This document shows, one piece after another, positions 13,001 through 27,600 of a stretch of DNA of 64,000 bases. The notes beneath the pieces are model-generated. The model searched no databases. It saw only the letters and a list, made by a program, of their open reading frames with translations, and was not told the DNA's origin. Every line of letters begins with the position of its first letter. Positions within the stretch are counted from its first letter, which is position 1. Source of the stretch: Mansonella perstans (Eukaryota > Nematoda > Chromadorea > Rhabditida > Onchocercidae); NCBI GenBank assembly GCA_037074765.1, contig JBAMDO010000577.1:496001-560000 (forward strand), read 5' to 3'. Made by a program: the position numbers and the translations under genes.

Positions 13001-14177
13001 CTCTTATGAAGGAAGATTTGATGAATAAATCTCTGTTTGCAATTTGTCATATAATGGCTGTGAGCTGATAGTTCAATTCTCTTAATGTTGAAATTTCTCA
13101 CTTAAAGAAATGAAAATTTAATTCAAACTTGATTGATAAGTGACAGGAAATAATTCTTTGTTAATTCCTCATATCTTCTATCAGAATCTGTTTTGTTTTC
13201 ATGAATTCTCTCAGTGATTCTCTTTCGAAATTTTCTAATAATCCATTAAACAATTACCCTCAAAGACTGAGAATTACTGAGTAATTCTATAACAATAACA
13301 AGGAAAAAAGAATGGATGAATATTACAATACAATATGTGCATGATTGACCTACTCTGTACTAATTTGCTGAAAATTTAACCCAATAAAGTGAACAATGTT
13401 TTCCTTGCTTATTCCATTAAATTACGTTGACAGAATGTTGACCTCTCATTTCATCTCCCTTTCTAGTTTCATTTTCACCGTTTTATTCAACAACCAAAAA
13501 TGTCTTTTCTTTTCTATCACATTTTTTTTAAAATTTAATGTTTTAAATTTCAATTCAGCAGAATTCATTCATTGCATTTTGAACTTTCCTTCAAAGATGA
13601 TATTTTTATTTGTTAAAAATATTAATAATTCACAAATATGCAGAATGCGACACATCTTACTTGCTGGTTGATATATTGATCAACGGCACTTCAGAGATAT
13701 TATAAAATAAATTCAGGATGGAAGAATTTACAGTTGCAATCAAGTACTTTATCCACTGATGTTTGAAAGAGTGTAAATAGCGAAAATTGGATCATGACAT
13801 TATCGCTAGGAATTATTTCCAAAACAATTCAAGCAAATACTTAATGTGACAATTCGAACAGATAAAGTTCGAAGAAAATTTAAAAATTTAATAATTGAGT
13901 GATTCAATCATTTCTTATTCATCCAAACTTTCATAAATAATATATCCTTTTCTATCCATTCTCATTAATATCTCGAATTACTTCCCCATCTCATCTTATC
14001 ACAAATCATCCATTAAGAATTTTATATCTGATTACATTTCTCTTTCCCCGCTGCTTTGCTTTATTCACATGTGCTCATAGACGGAAATATAAAATCTCAG
14101 ATGTATCTGTGGACATTTTAAGAATTCGTGGACATTTTAAATTACACATACAAATGTAAGCCAAGTAAACACATACA

Positions 14178-14252
<75 letters not shown>

Positions 14253-16505
14253 ACAACTTGTATATGCAGTAGTCCTACCAATTGAAATCGCCATCTATTA
14301 TAATATGATTATACAGTTTTCATTCAAAGATATCATTGTAATAAAACAATATTATGAACTTTATATCACTACATGGTTTCCATCAATGAGCTTGAACAAT
14401 TCTCAAAAAAGTACGAAATGCATGTAAAGTTCCGCAAAAAAAAAGAAAAACACAACTGGTATCAACTTTTTTCTTAAAAAAAAAAAAAAAAATAAAAAAA
14501 TAAAAAAATTTAACTCAAAAAAAACACCGAATTGAATTTCTCACAAATTATTTAACTGTTCTTCAAATCCCTTGATATTTTCGTGCCTATGTTTTTTGTT
14601 TTTGTTTTTTTCTGCTATTGTTTCTCAACGAATTCCTCGAAGTAAAGACAACCTGCCAGAATTGAATGATTATAAGATGATTGGGATAAAAGCGGCACCG
14701 CGTACAAATAGGGCCACAAAATGATTGTCAGAAGCAACTGTTTTGCAAGACTTTTGATATTATTTCTCTTTGATTTATTTACTTATTTTAGAATTGTAAC
14801 AATAAAAAAAGCACATTTCACACGGCAGTACGTAAAATCCGAAATACCGCAGAATCTTGAAAATTTAAGTGAAGCAAAACACTAATAGTTTAAGCAAAGC
14901 AAATGTGAAAATTATTGGCCGAAACATTACTTTTAAAAAAAACCACAATGATTGCAAGAAGAGTTACTTATGAAGATGACCTGTAAAGTAATCGCTAGGT
15001 CATAATTTGAATCATTTTTTTGCCTAATTTATTCATCCTCTTCAAATGAAAATATCCATGAATTGGAATTCAGCCAGAAGAGGAATTCACTGTCAAAATA
15101 AGTCTTCTATTTGAACTTCTTTTTTTAATGTATTTATTTTACATGTCATATCTATTTGGTAGGTATACTTTCAATCTTATGGCCGGATATTTTAGTGCTA
15201 ATAGCTTCCCTCTTAAGCACATTAGGAGCTCCCAGTGGATTAGGAAAAATTTTGTTCCGGCTGATGTTATTATATTAAACAATCATTCAGCAATTGATTT
15301 GATTTGTTAGCTTCACTACTACCATTCAGTAATAATGCATCTAAAATAAGTTAATAAAATGCAGGACTACGGTAAGTTCGAAATAATAATATTACATTGC
15401 AGAGTCAGAAATTTATTTAGTTAAATTAAATTTAATTTGAATTAAAGAAAATAATAGTAAAGTTTGTTCGAGTAGACACAAAGTTATTCCATAGATAAGA
15501 AGGTTAAATTAAGACAAGGAAAAAAGTGGTCGCTTTAAACATTCAATACCACAAAATTTGTTTAAGTAGTGACAACGTCGTGAAATCCTAGAGAAGATTC
15601 CGAAAGTTTTGGAAAAATTTCTGTTTTTTTTGCAGATTAAACATGCCTGAAAAACCATTTGCCATGCTGCAACATGACAACTCTGTATGATCTTTCACTT
15701 AAAAATCAAAAAATTAATTAACTTTTCGCTTCAAACTATTTCTATAAATTGTCGAAAACAACTATAGCACAAAAATAAAAATTTAAAATTCATTGATAAC
15801 TCACTTCGTATTATCAAAATTTAAAAGGAGAAATTTTTTCAACAATTTCGAAAAGACAATTACGATATAAAATTTGCTGTATGATCATTTGTAACATATT
15901 ATTTAATTTCAATTTGAAAAATTTTTTGATTTAAATTTTTATACAAAGACTATGTTTGATTTTCTGTTTCATTTATACATTTTCTATGAAATGTCAAAAT
16001 TTTTTTCATAATTAGTTAAATTTAATTTGCATAATAAAACTTTAGAAATTTGAAGCATTAGCTAGAAAATGACATAAATGCAGATAAATAATATTGGCAA
16101 AATCGGCACCTATAAGCTACTGCTATGTACAACAATGTAACGAAGCAATATCCCTGCATTTTTGTACTGAACAAATATTTCACCAATTTTTTTTTTAATA
16201 CTAATATGAAATATGACCGTCATCGACATCAGCAGCACAAGGCTTTATCCGTAGGATTCGGGAAGCGATTCTGGAAATCTTCTCATTTGTTTAAAAAAAG
16301 TTTTGAACTGATGAATTTGTCACTCTCGGTTCAATTCCTGATTGGAACTGCATCTTGAAAAAAAGGATTTTAAGCGAAAAATAAAATGAAACAATTAAAA
16401 AGCTATTTTAGTGAAATATCCCGAAATAAATAAATTATTCGAATACATCCTAATAATACAATTAAATTATACTGAGTTAATGAAATACAAAAAAAGGAAA
16501 ATTTT
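10003..16505. other. Gene-free stretch between eIF3i and Islet
   Basis: About 6.5 kb with many stops in all frames. Small open frames (for example at 11848, 12294 and 13396) show no domain, family resemblance or splice-compatible neighbours. Homopolymer A/T runs are common, for example the A-rich tract at 14477-14520. I see no supported gene. Confidence 0.55.
14169..14255. repeat. (CA)n microsatellite
   Basis: Mostly uninterrupted CA dinucleotides with a few CATA interruptions at both ends. The open frames across it, translating as His/Thr or Cys/Val runs, are artefacts of the repeat. Confidence 0.95.
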
Positions 16506-16511
16506 TTTATT
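16506..16511 (-). terminator. Probable poly(A) signal of the Islet gene
   Basis: Read on the minus strand this is AATAAA, about 90 bp after the Islet stop codon at 16598. A second overlapping-type hexamer follows a few bases further on in the same T-rich tract. Confidence 0.55.
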
Positions 16512-16597
16512 TTTTATTTTAAATAAGACAACAATTTTTAGCATTAAGAAAGATTTTCCAAGAATGAAATTGAAGAATCTTTATAGTCGCAGAAATT

Positions 16598-18597
16598 CTA
16601 CTCGCTGCATGATGGCGATGATAAATCAGAAGCATTCACTTGAGGCGAAAATTCGAGGTCTGTGCAGATATTGACGGAAAAAAGATGATTATTGGATCCG
16701 GTTCCGGACATCATACTACCGTAACCACTATTACTCAAATCGTTTCCCAAATTTGCATAGTGAGATGGTGGTGGTGGCATCTATAAGCAATTTGACATGA
16801 ATTGACTTAATCTTGAAAAATTTTAAATAAATTTCAGAATATATTCAAATAATAAAATTATAAATCAGATCAGCAAAAATTATGATGAAGAAGTCTGGAA
16901 ATAAATTGAATTAACAACCGATTTAAGATTATAATGATGAGCTAGACTGATTTGTAATACAATGTAAGATTTGAAAAGAAAGTTCATTCAATCTGTTAAA
17001 ATACTTTTTTGTAATATATGAATTTCCGGTTAAACCTGTTTGCAGTTATCAGTTCAATCCAAAATTATTGATCATATATAATTACGGAAGAAGTTAAATT
17101 TATATAAAATATATAGAGCAAAAAAAAAAGAGAGAAAGATGATATTTGAAAAGGTGCTATTTAGTGTCCCTTGGTCACCAAAGGAAGGTTTGCGAACTTT
17201 GAAGTATGTTTGCGCAGCTGTTGACACGATAGGAAAAGGATATAGGAACTAAAGCAAAGAATTAAACGCATATGTGTCATGCATTAAATATAAAAGTCAG
17301 CTGTTTTATACCATTATTTAACTTAAAAGAGAATCGCAGATAGTTTAAAGTTGACCTATCTAACAAATTCAATTAAGTGAAATGGAAGAAAGGATAGACT
17401 TGTTTAAACAAATAATTCCGGAAAATCTTCATTGGCACTTATGAATAGAATAACTAAAAACTTTGACATTTTCACCAAATTATTTTTAAAAATTTTTCAT
17501 TCACAAAAAAAGATATTAAAAAGCGAAAAATCATACAATTTGAGCATACGGCGAAGGTTGCTGCATTGTTGACTGCAATGGTGTATGTGGCATACCTCCT
17601 TGAGCATTTATAGTTTCCATACCGGACCAAATATTCGGATTTTGCGAAAATTGATGAATATCGACAGGTTGAATACTGATCAAATTTGGATCACTATGTG
17701 GTGTCGGTGATGCAGCTATAAGTGGGCCGACACCGCCCAATCGTACCCCCGTAATAGCCCTTTCCTGAAAAAAATATTTTGTTATAAATCAATTAATAAC
17801 AATCACAAAATAATCAAATTCATAAATTCATACTTACCAATAACAGTAAAATAACATTACTGGTGAATAATTAGCGGCATAATGAGTGCAATTAAATTTT
17901 GTAATTTCTGTTATTGATAATTTTAAGTTTAGACAGAAAGAGAAAACTTGCACGATAAGTTCCCACTAACGACCTCTAACCTCGTCCTATTTATTTTCCA
18001 TGAGTAGTGGAACTACAAAAGAGAGATACAATCATAGTCAACAAACAAAAAAATTTACGCTCTTTGTATTGTCCTTTATCTTATCCCCAAGATGAAAAAT
18101 AATGTCTATGCATAAATCAATCGAATCGATCCTATCAATTTAATTTAAATTTCACTTCCAACCCTCAATAAAAGAACAACAATTAAATTCGTATCTTTCA
18201 CAGTGTACTTTCAAAGTGAATTAGATATGGTAAATATGTTGTTGTCATCTCTAATCATTCAACAAGTTACGTCATTGGTGGCATTTCCGCATGGAGTAAT
18301 TTCATTTGTTAGAGCAAGCTTAATGCAAACGCCTTAGTACCAATGTCCTGGACATATTCCTATCTCTATTGTAAATTAACGATAGTAGAAATGAGATGTC
18401 ATTTTACGCTTCAAGCTGTCATCTATAGAAAGTGACAAACAAAATGAGATGACGAAGTGGGATGAAATGACAATCGGTTGGCAGTTGTGTATGGCCTCTT
18501 CCGCTTCACTGGATTAAAATGTGAACCACTGAATTGAAATGCTTCATTCCACTACGGTATTTGAAATTCAAGCTATTTAAATGTTCTAATAAAGCGT

Positions 18598-18630
<33 letters not shown>

Positions 18631-21600
18631 CAACACTGATTTATTTCACTATCCCTAATATTCTCTATTATACGCAATGAACCGAATTATACACAAGCAA
18701 ACACAGATGACAAATGCGCACTCATTTGAATAATTTGAATTTTTTTTTTAATTGAATAGGACATGTATGTTAGATGAATGTCTCATGAAATGAACTGAAA
18801 AGGAGGCTAATTGATGGTTAACTTAAGTAAGTTCAGAATGTATGATAATTTCAGCAATTTCAATGAATATTATTTAAATCATTAAAATTAAAAAAAAAAA
18901 AAAAAAAAAAAGAAAAAAAAAACGAATTTTAAACAGAATAGATTGAGTTAAAGAATTGCATTTCTTTCTGCATACTATAGTTCCCCTTTTCAGATCTTAT
19001 TGCTTCCCGTCCATTGGTCCATTGGTCAAGTAGTTTCCTTCTTCCTTTTTTTTGCTGGCTCTTCACAAGCGACATTTTATAAAAGAGTACTTTCAACAAT
19101 CATTAATACAAGCACTTTAATCATGGTACAGAATGTACTGTATCAGATACAAAGAGCATTTATGATAAATAGAAATGAATTTGTTTGTTTTAATTGAAAT
19201 TGAAAGAAATCTTTTTCACTATGTTCTCTGGTATTTTTTTTTTTTTTTTTTGAAATTAAAATTTTTGTAAATTCATTTTTTTTTCTTAGCAAAAGAATTA
19301 ATAGAAATGGATGAGAGTGGATAGATTGTGAACATTTTACAACTCAACTCTCTTCAAACTCACTTCACTATTTCACTTCTTTTTCACCAAATAAAAATTG
19401 ATAATATTGTAGTGAAAAAAAATCATTTTTTATTGTTTCATCTGTTTTCTATTGTTCTAACTGTCTATTTAAAAAATGATGGAATTGCAAAGTTGTCCTG
19501 AAATCAAACCAATACGCTACTTAAGACTGGAGCGGCCAAGAATAATTCAAAACTCTCACATTATCCTGATTGAAGTAATTCCAGAGTAAGAATAACGTAA
19601 GAAGGAAACTGCAGAAGATTTCCATTTAAAAGTACTCTCCATCAGTAAATGTGAAATCTGTTTATTTGCAATTCCTCTCTTCATATCTATTATTACTTAG
19701 TTAATTAATTAAAGATAGTCTAAATTCGACTATTTTTTTTTTAGGGCAGATGATAACCACTTTTACCGCATTTCAATATATTCAGTCTAATATTTGTTTA
19801 TTTAAACGAAATAGAAAATGAGACCATATGGTCATATGTTCAAGTACCATAGAAAATGGTTAAGAACTGTATAAACTGTTCCAGAACATATGTTTCATTC
19901 GACTACTCTTCCTCATCTCATCTTTTTCATACTCATTTTCCGGTTAAACCGAAATATTTTAATCAATTTTTTCTAATTTCAAAATTGTTTGAAACATTTC
20001 CTTTAATTTAAATTCTAATCTAAAATCTTTATTATGAGTTTAACCCTAATTTGTTTCATCGATTTTTCTCTCATTCGTTCATTGTTATTTTAATTTAAAT
20101 TTTTAATTTTCATTTTAACTTTTTAATTTTTATTTTTAATTTTCAGTTTTAAATTTCAAGCCTTTTTTTAAATAATCGATAAAACCAGTGTGTAAGTATC
20201 ACTGAAGGTGGTGAGAAAGTTAACTAAAAGGTAAACTATCGCAGAGAATTATTCTCACATATTAAGACTAGTTGATAAGCTGTGATATTTGTTGTCGCTG
20301 TTCTCAAATGACCTCTTACGGCGGTCATCTCACATAGTTTATTCCGATAACATCTTAACGTATTCAGTAGCAGTATAGTACGGTCACATATGAGCTCACA
20401 TACTGTTTCCATACCACAATTTTTCCCACCAACAATTCAACTATTAAATGAGAATGTATGAAAATAAGTGAAGCATTACAATTTTAGAATGATAAATAAA
20501 ACAGATAATAAGAGAAGTTTTGCTTTTAATTATTCCAGTATTAAATTTTAATTTCAATTTCAATTTTTGGTTGGCATTTCATTCCGTTTTCATTTCATAA
20601 TTGATTCTGTTACTAAATAATTACAGAAAGTAATTTAGGAAGGATAACATAATTTAGGAAGGATGACTGGATGATAGTAAAAATAACATGAATTAATAGA
20701 AGTTAACCAGATGACAGTCATTGTACATACAATCCATACATACACACAGATTCATACGCACACACACAAATGGATCGCAGTCTCTTTTTGATGTTAATTA
20801 ATGAAAAATTGGAAAATTGTTATTGATTTGATAACAACTGGAAAAAATGTTACATAGGATGAACGATTATGGATGGAACAAAGTAACTGGTGAAAGGTCA
20901 AGTGTAATTATTCTTTGGATAACTTTTGTTATAATTGTATCACCAATAACTATAATTATTACAACTAATTCTATGTGATAATCTGATAATAATCATAATA
21001 CTGATAGTAATTAGAGGGGATGACTTAAATGTAGCATTTAAGGCAAATCTTTCATATTTAATGCTTTCAGCTAATGAATATTTTTTTATAATTTCTCTTC
21101 GAATTTAACTTAACTTAAAATTCAATTTGGCACTTTTCCTTCAAAAAAATTTCTTCCACTTATTGACCTTACAACCTATCCTTGATTTTGGAAAAATGTC
21201 TGACTGCGATCTCAGTTTATTCAGTTGAAAAAATTTGAGGCTACGATTAATTGAATCGTTTCATTTGTGCCTATTCTAATCATTTAAATTTTTTTAACAC
21301 ACTTATTTCGAAGCCCAATAATTTTATTTAAAATGTTCCCGAGAAACCAATAATTATTAGTGCTCCAATAAAACAAAAATGTTCTGCCTTTCCCAAATAC
21401 TTCAATTTTCGATGATTTCTTTATGGTCAAAAGAAATTGTGAACAATTGAAAATGGTCACTTGGAGATATAATGAAAGTTACTCAGTTCTTTATAATCCG
21501 GTTTACGGTAGTAGACATATCCAATAATTGGTTAAATAAAGTAAAGATAATATTAATCGATTGATTCGTCAATTTATTTGATCAGACTATTTTTTTAGGG

Positions 21601-24600
21601 ATGTTGTCCGGTGAGTGACGTCCAAGAAAAAATAAATGATGTAAATTGGAATTCTAAGACCAACTTCTCTTTATATAACAAGGTTTCTGATACTTATGAT
21701 AACAGTAGGCATTGAGCAAGGATACTGAACAAAAGAAGCATTCAAAAGAAGTTGAATGCCCATAATGAGAGAAGTTGAAGTTATTTCAGGAAGTTCATGG
21801 AATCAGAAGGTAAAGAGTAATAGTCATATATTGGATTTCAGAATCTCGGATTTAGAAATTTAAGAAAAACCGATGCAATAAAAGAATTTCTTCCATAAAA
21901 AAACTAACAGTTTCAGCTTTCTGTTGTAGATGCTTCATAGCAATTTGTCGCTTCTTATCTTTGCAACGTTTGTTTTGGAACCATACACGTATCACACGTG
22001 GACTTAAGCCTAGAAAAATATAACGGAGGATGAACTATTACAACAATCAGAAATTTGCAAAATTTACTTCAAATTTAATAAGAATTTAGATGAGAATAAA
22101 TTAAGTGAAATTTTAATTTATTTCATATGCATTTAAAATTAACATTCTTGTCTTTAAATTCATTGAACATTTCCTCACTGGACGTATGGACGAATATTTA
22201 TTCAGAATCTACAACAGCTATCCTTAAATTACACAAAACAATATAAACGGGTCAAATACCGGTCATTTCCACGAGGTGTTCTTTCATCATGGCATCAGGC
22301 CGGGCATTGGCTGCATAACATGCCTTGAGCGTCATTAATTGCTTTTCGTTAAGAACCGTTCGGACCCTGGTTGACTGGAATGAACAGGAGCTTGCTGATG
22401 CTTTTGATGACATTTTCAAAATTTAAAATTATTCATTAAAATGGAACTGAACTATGCAATGCTTCACTTCGAATATAAATATTAAAAAAATTTCTAAAAT
22501 CTTCAATTCTTTCTTTTTCTCATTATAAGAATGAAGAAAAAAATCACTTGTTTGTCTTTTTTGTTCTTTTTAATTTGTGATTTCGAAGTGTTAAATGTAG
22601 TTACAATCTGAAATTTATGACAATTTTTCAGGTATTATCGGATAAAACAAATTAATTCATCTAAAATATTTTCAAATGCAATTATGCAACACAATATGGA
22701 TGAAAACACAGTTGTTTGGGCATTATAAACAATTCAAAAACTGACTATTGATCCACCAAGTCTTAGGATCAAATCATTAGCAATTAGTTCAAGCAAAACA
22801 TTTTGACATGATCATCTGATAATAATGCTTGATCTGGCCATGTATTTCCTTCAAGCTCTCTGTACTTCACAGTACTCAAAATTCCGAAAAAAAAATCTTA
22901 GTATGATAACTCTTCCTTGTTGAAAATTGAAGCAAAATAATTTTGCAAAAAAAAATTTGAAATATCTCAAAAAATTCTTCAGACAAACCTCATCTGATTT
23001 AGGACTTCGAAGTGAAAGTGGTGGTGTGCTTGACATTTGATTGTCCAGACTTGTTAAAGTTGAACCATCCCAGCCATCTTCATCCTCTCGTCCATAAATA
23101 TCCGTTTTAATTGAGGATGGTTGCTGTATGATAATATTGATGAGAAATTACAATAAAGATGAGAATGAGCCTTTAAAATCCACCATTCAACAAATTAATA
23201 TCTCAATTGACAAGTGCAATGACGTAATATTTTAATTACTACTACATTTACCCTTCTTACCTCAATATTATTTGTATCACAATCAACTCGACACAATACA
23301 TCATCTTCTCGTAAAACGAATTCTTCTCCAATTGTTAATTTCTTTTCACAACTTGAACATGAAAAGCATGCCGCATGATAGGTCAATTTTCGTACTTTCA
23401 TTACCATATCGGTCTTTGAAATGTATTCCTTGCAACGAACACATTTCTTCGCATCTGTTATCCTTAACAAAGTTTCTATACTAATCATAATCAAAATGAA
23501 AAATTCAAAATTCAACATTGCAGTAATAATTCATCATATTAAGTTCATTTCTTTTCCTTGTTTTTTTATTACGTTTTTTTTTCGAATAATTAAATTCCAA
23601 CATTTCTATTTCTGCTATCGTAGCTATCTATCCTAATGAACAGCTGTAGTGTCAAAGTATGGAAGTTAGTCGATTGCTGGTAGAGAATTAAAAATTAAAG
23701 TGTTCTAGCAGGTTTCACGACATACATGTAACAGTTACCTGTACCTCACACTAGAAAGCTCCATTGTAGAAATTTATCATTTTTTTTACAATGGAAAATT
23801 TTATTTCTGAAATAAAGCAACAATTTTTCGTTTTCCTTTTTTCTTTGGCTGTAAGAAATAAAAGTAGAAAAAAGAAAGGAACATAAAATGAAAAATGGAA
23901 AGTAAAAATATCAGTTACAGGAAAAAAAGACTTATTTATGCTTATTTTATAACCCACACATGAATGAATTACTGCAACCTCTTAAATAAACGGGAAAATA
24001 AGGCGCAAATGGCAGCTGCTCGAATTACTTTAATGCTGAACTGGCCAGAAGAATTATTATTCTATTACACAAGAACAAAAAAAAGATGTGTTGCAAAAAT
24101 GCAGGAGAAAAAAGATTGAGGAGAAAAATTTGAAATGGGGAAAAAGGAAAGGAAGAAAGAGAGAGAGAAAGAAAGGAAGAAAGAAGAAAAGAAAGAATAA
24201 AATAAATAGGTAAATAATTTATTAATTAATCTATAAGAATAATAAAAAAAAATTAGAAAATAAAGATAGGAAAATTTGAAGAAGCAAAGTTAGTTTTTCA
24301 AAAGTTATTTATATTATGCAAGTTGTTTGCCTCCGCATTTTTTTTAATTCCTTCCAAAATATTAAAAAATAAAATCAATCATTTTTATTTTCTTTTGACA
24401 AAATAGTGAAGCATGTGCTTGTTAGTATGTCTTACATTTCGTACAACAAGAATGTCAAGATAGTATTGTTTCAATTATGATATAGAAAAGCAATTCAGTA
24501 GGCAGATAATTAAAAATAAATAAAAGAACATTCCATATAAATAATTAAAAATAAATAACAGAGTTAAATATAGTATTCAGATCAAATCCATCCCTTTCTT

Positions 24601-27600
24601 TTATTATGCTCAATATTTCTGGAAGTGCACTTAAGCATGTTGGTATGGACTTCCTGTTATTTCAAGGTATGTTTTTTTTTCCTTTTTATAGTTTGCATGC
24701 TCTAAAAATGAAAAAAATTTTTTGCTGCTGCAATACAGCACGGTATTACGTCACTTAAAGAGGCCAAAGCTACCTTTCTCTGTCATTTCCTGGCCGACTA
24801 GGAAATGATCCATGAAATGGACTCTGAATTTTTTCTTTGCTCTTTGCTTGATATCCCGCCAATGCAACCAATTCAATTGAAATGAAAGTGAAACTAGAAA
24901 ATCACTCAAACTTTCAATCTTTGAACATTTTATTATCCCATTTACTTGTCTTTTGTTTGTCTCAGAAAAACTTATAATTCCAACTTTCTTCCATAAAATA
25001 GGTTAAAAAAATTAACGGAAACATCATTTCATTACACTTTTTCATACGCTTGCCCAAACATTAGCGAAAGCTTTATATCTTTCAAATGTTATGCAAAATT
25101 GATTGTACACAAAATGATTTGTGAAATTTTCATTGAACATATTAAAAATTAAAAAAGTGAACGTGGAAAAGTTATCTCAGAACTTTTTAAGCTATAATTA
25201 TTCAAAGATTTGATTTGAAATTTAACCTAAACATCTGATAGCTAATAATTTTTGCTCATTTAATAATTTGCCATTCTTTTATTCTTTCTTTTTCAATATT
25301 TCTGCGCACTTTCTTTGTGGCTGACCAAAGCAGCAATGATGATGATGAGGACGAGAGTAGCAATGATAATGACCAAACTAAATAGGACAGGAGAAAAGTG
25401 CCTAAATCTGTTTAGGCTATCATTGGGACAATAATAAAAGAAGGATCATTTTCGGTAGCTCAAATTACCTCCCTTTCTATTTTCATTAAAAAAAAAGAAT
25501 ATGAATGAAAATTCTCACGGTATGTGCATAGCTATATTGCTATATGATGAAAAGGTAGAAAAAAGGCCAAGCTAAAAAAAAGATAGAAAAAAAGGAGCGA
25601 AAAAAGATGCAAGGCGGCTTCCCTTTCTTTATATATTATTCCTATTGAACGAATGAATGAATGAATGAATAAATGAATGAATGAATGAATGAATGAATGA
25701 ATGAACGAATGAATGAATGAATGAATAAATGAATGAATGTGTAAAAGTAATATTACTGCCTGCTTCTGCTTTTTTGCATATTAATTTGAATAAGGATCAG
25801 ATCGGCAAAGTAGTTGTTAAGCTTGCAAGAGATGGTAAAGTACGAAGAATACATAGACGATACGGCTTGCTTCCATTGCTCCAATAACAATTTCACTATT
25901 AATTATTATACTGCAGAGGTATTTGTCGTATTATTACTTTAAAACATAAATAATCAAATACAGTAGTAAAGTATACAATATTGATTTGTTGAAATTTTCA
26001 TTCATATGACAAATTGTCTGTAATGTTGAAATTTTGTTAAAGAAATATTAAAACAATTAAAAATAATTTAATTCACTTTTGTGAATTTAATTTTTTAATT
26101 AATTAAATTCAATTCAAATGATTCAGTTTAATTCTCCGATTTAATTTAATTCAATTTAGAACATATAATTTAATTCTTTGTTTCATTTCCGAACAAATTT
26201 CTCTTTTAGTCAAATTTTACTCGAAGTTTTGTATTAAAAAAAATGAAATAAATTTCATCAAACGAATGAAATGATATTAAATGCGAATGAATGAGTAATA
26301 AAGCGAATTGCATGAATTTGATTTTGAAAATTTGCCATTCCTAGCCTTCTAAGCGTTTAAAATAATGCTAAATAGCAATTTTTAATGCTAAACGTGAGCA
26401 CATAAATCATGCTAGAATTTCTATGATTTCTTTCATCTCCCAGCTTCCATCCCAATTGCTACATACTTCACCATTTTCCTGGATTCGTGGATTCTGACCA
26501 ACAATACTTCATTGTTTCAATTAATCCTGGGCAAGGAAATGACGAAACAAAGTATTTGTTGAGAAAAAACTTATAGTTTTCAACTTATCGTAATTTATAT
26601 TTAAGTGTAAAATTAAAAGTACTTGTCGTTTGCTAATGCTGTATAGAAGAAGTAAATGTTTAACATTTTTAAATGTGCAAAATGTTCTTATATAATTATA
26701 GAAAATTGTCAAATCTCATTTCTCATCCAGTTCAACTATAACATACTGAAATTTCAATAAGTAATTTTCTTAAAATGAATTTGGATTAACTGAAATGATC
26801 ACTTCTCAAAAATTTCTGTTCCCTACTCATTTTGTTTTTCGTCAATTGCATGAATGGAAAAATTTGAAATCCATTTCCTGGTAATTACAGTAGGGCAATT
26901 AGTTGAAATTGTTAGAAAGTAAAATTTACCTGTGAGAAAACGAGAAATTAATATGGGGAATCGACATCAAAATGAGCATATCATCAATTAGCTTAATGTG
27001 ACAACAGTGACATATTTTCTCAAACAGAAACAAATACCAACGACTTAACTTCTTGCACAACAGGATAGTATAGCAATTCGGTAAAAGCAAAAGGTGTGAA
27101 TTATATAATTGATGCATTAATGGTAATGATGGTGGTGATGACACTGGACGGTAAAATTGTTTTCCCATTGATGTCATGTCACTTTACTCTGTATTTACTT
27201 GGATGATTACCTTAACGATGATGACTTTTAATTGCTTGTTGCAACTAATTATCATCTCTAACTATTCATAAATGTGAGGCATCAATGATTGGTTAAGCGA
27301 TGAACGATTTGACTTGAAAGAGATTGATTATCCCTACTTTAACTATGTTGTGAGATTAATTCATCTTTCTTTCTATCCTTTTCTTGGCCGCACGAATCTC
27401 TGCTATACTGAGAACTAATTTCAATATTGCAACAGTTGTAATTAGTATCAGCATAATCACCATAATTATCAATAAGATCGGAGATCTAATCTGCTTTTTT
27501 AAGAATGTTGTGAAAGCAAAGGACTAAAAGCTAAGGACAAATTGGCTTAGGTGAGAAAAATAAATAATACAGATTGGATTACACTACATAAATAATCTGT

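Noticed and set aside
14075..14427. Cys/Val and His/Thr repeat proteins
   Set aside because: Direct translations of the (CA)n microsatellite.
16240..16360. tRNA-like B-box (GGTTCAATTCC)
   Set aside because: No matching A-box, acceptor stem or anticodon arm could be placed around it.
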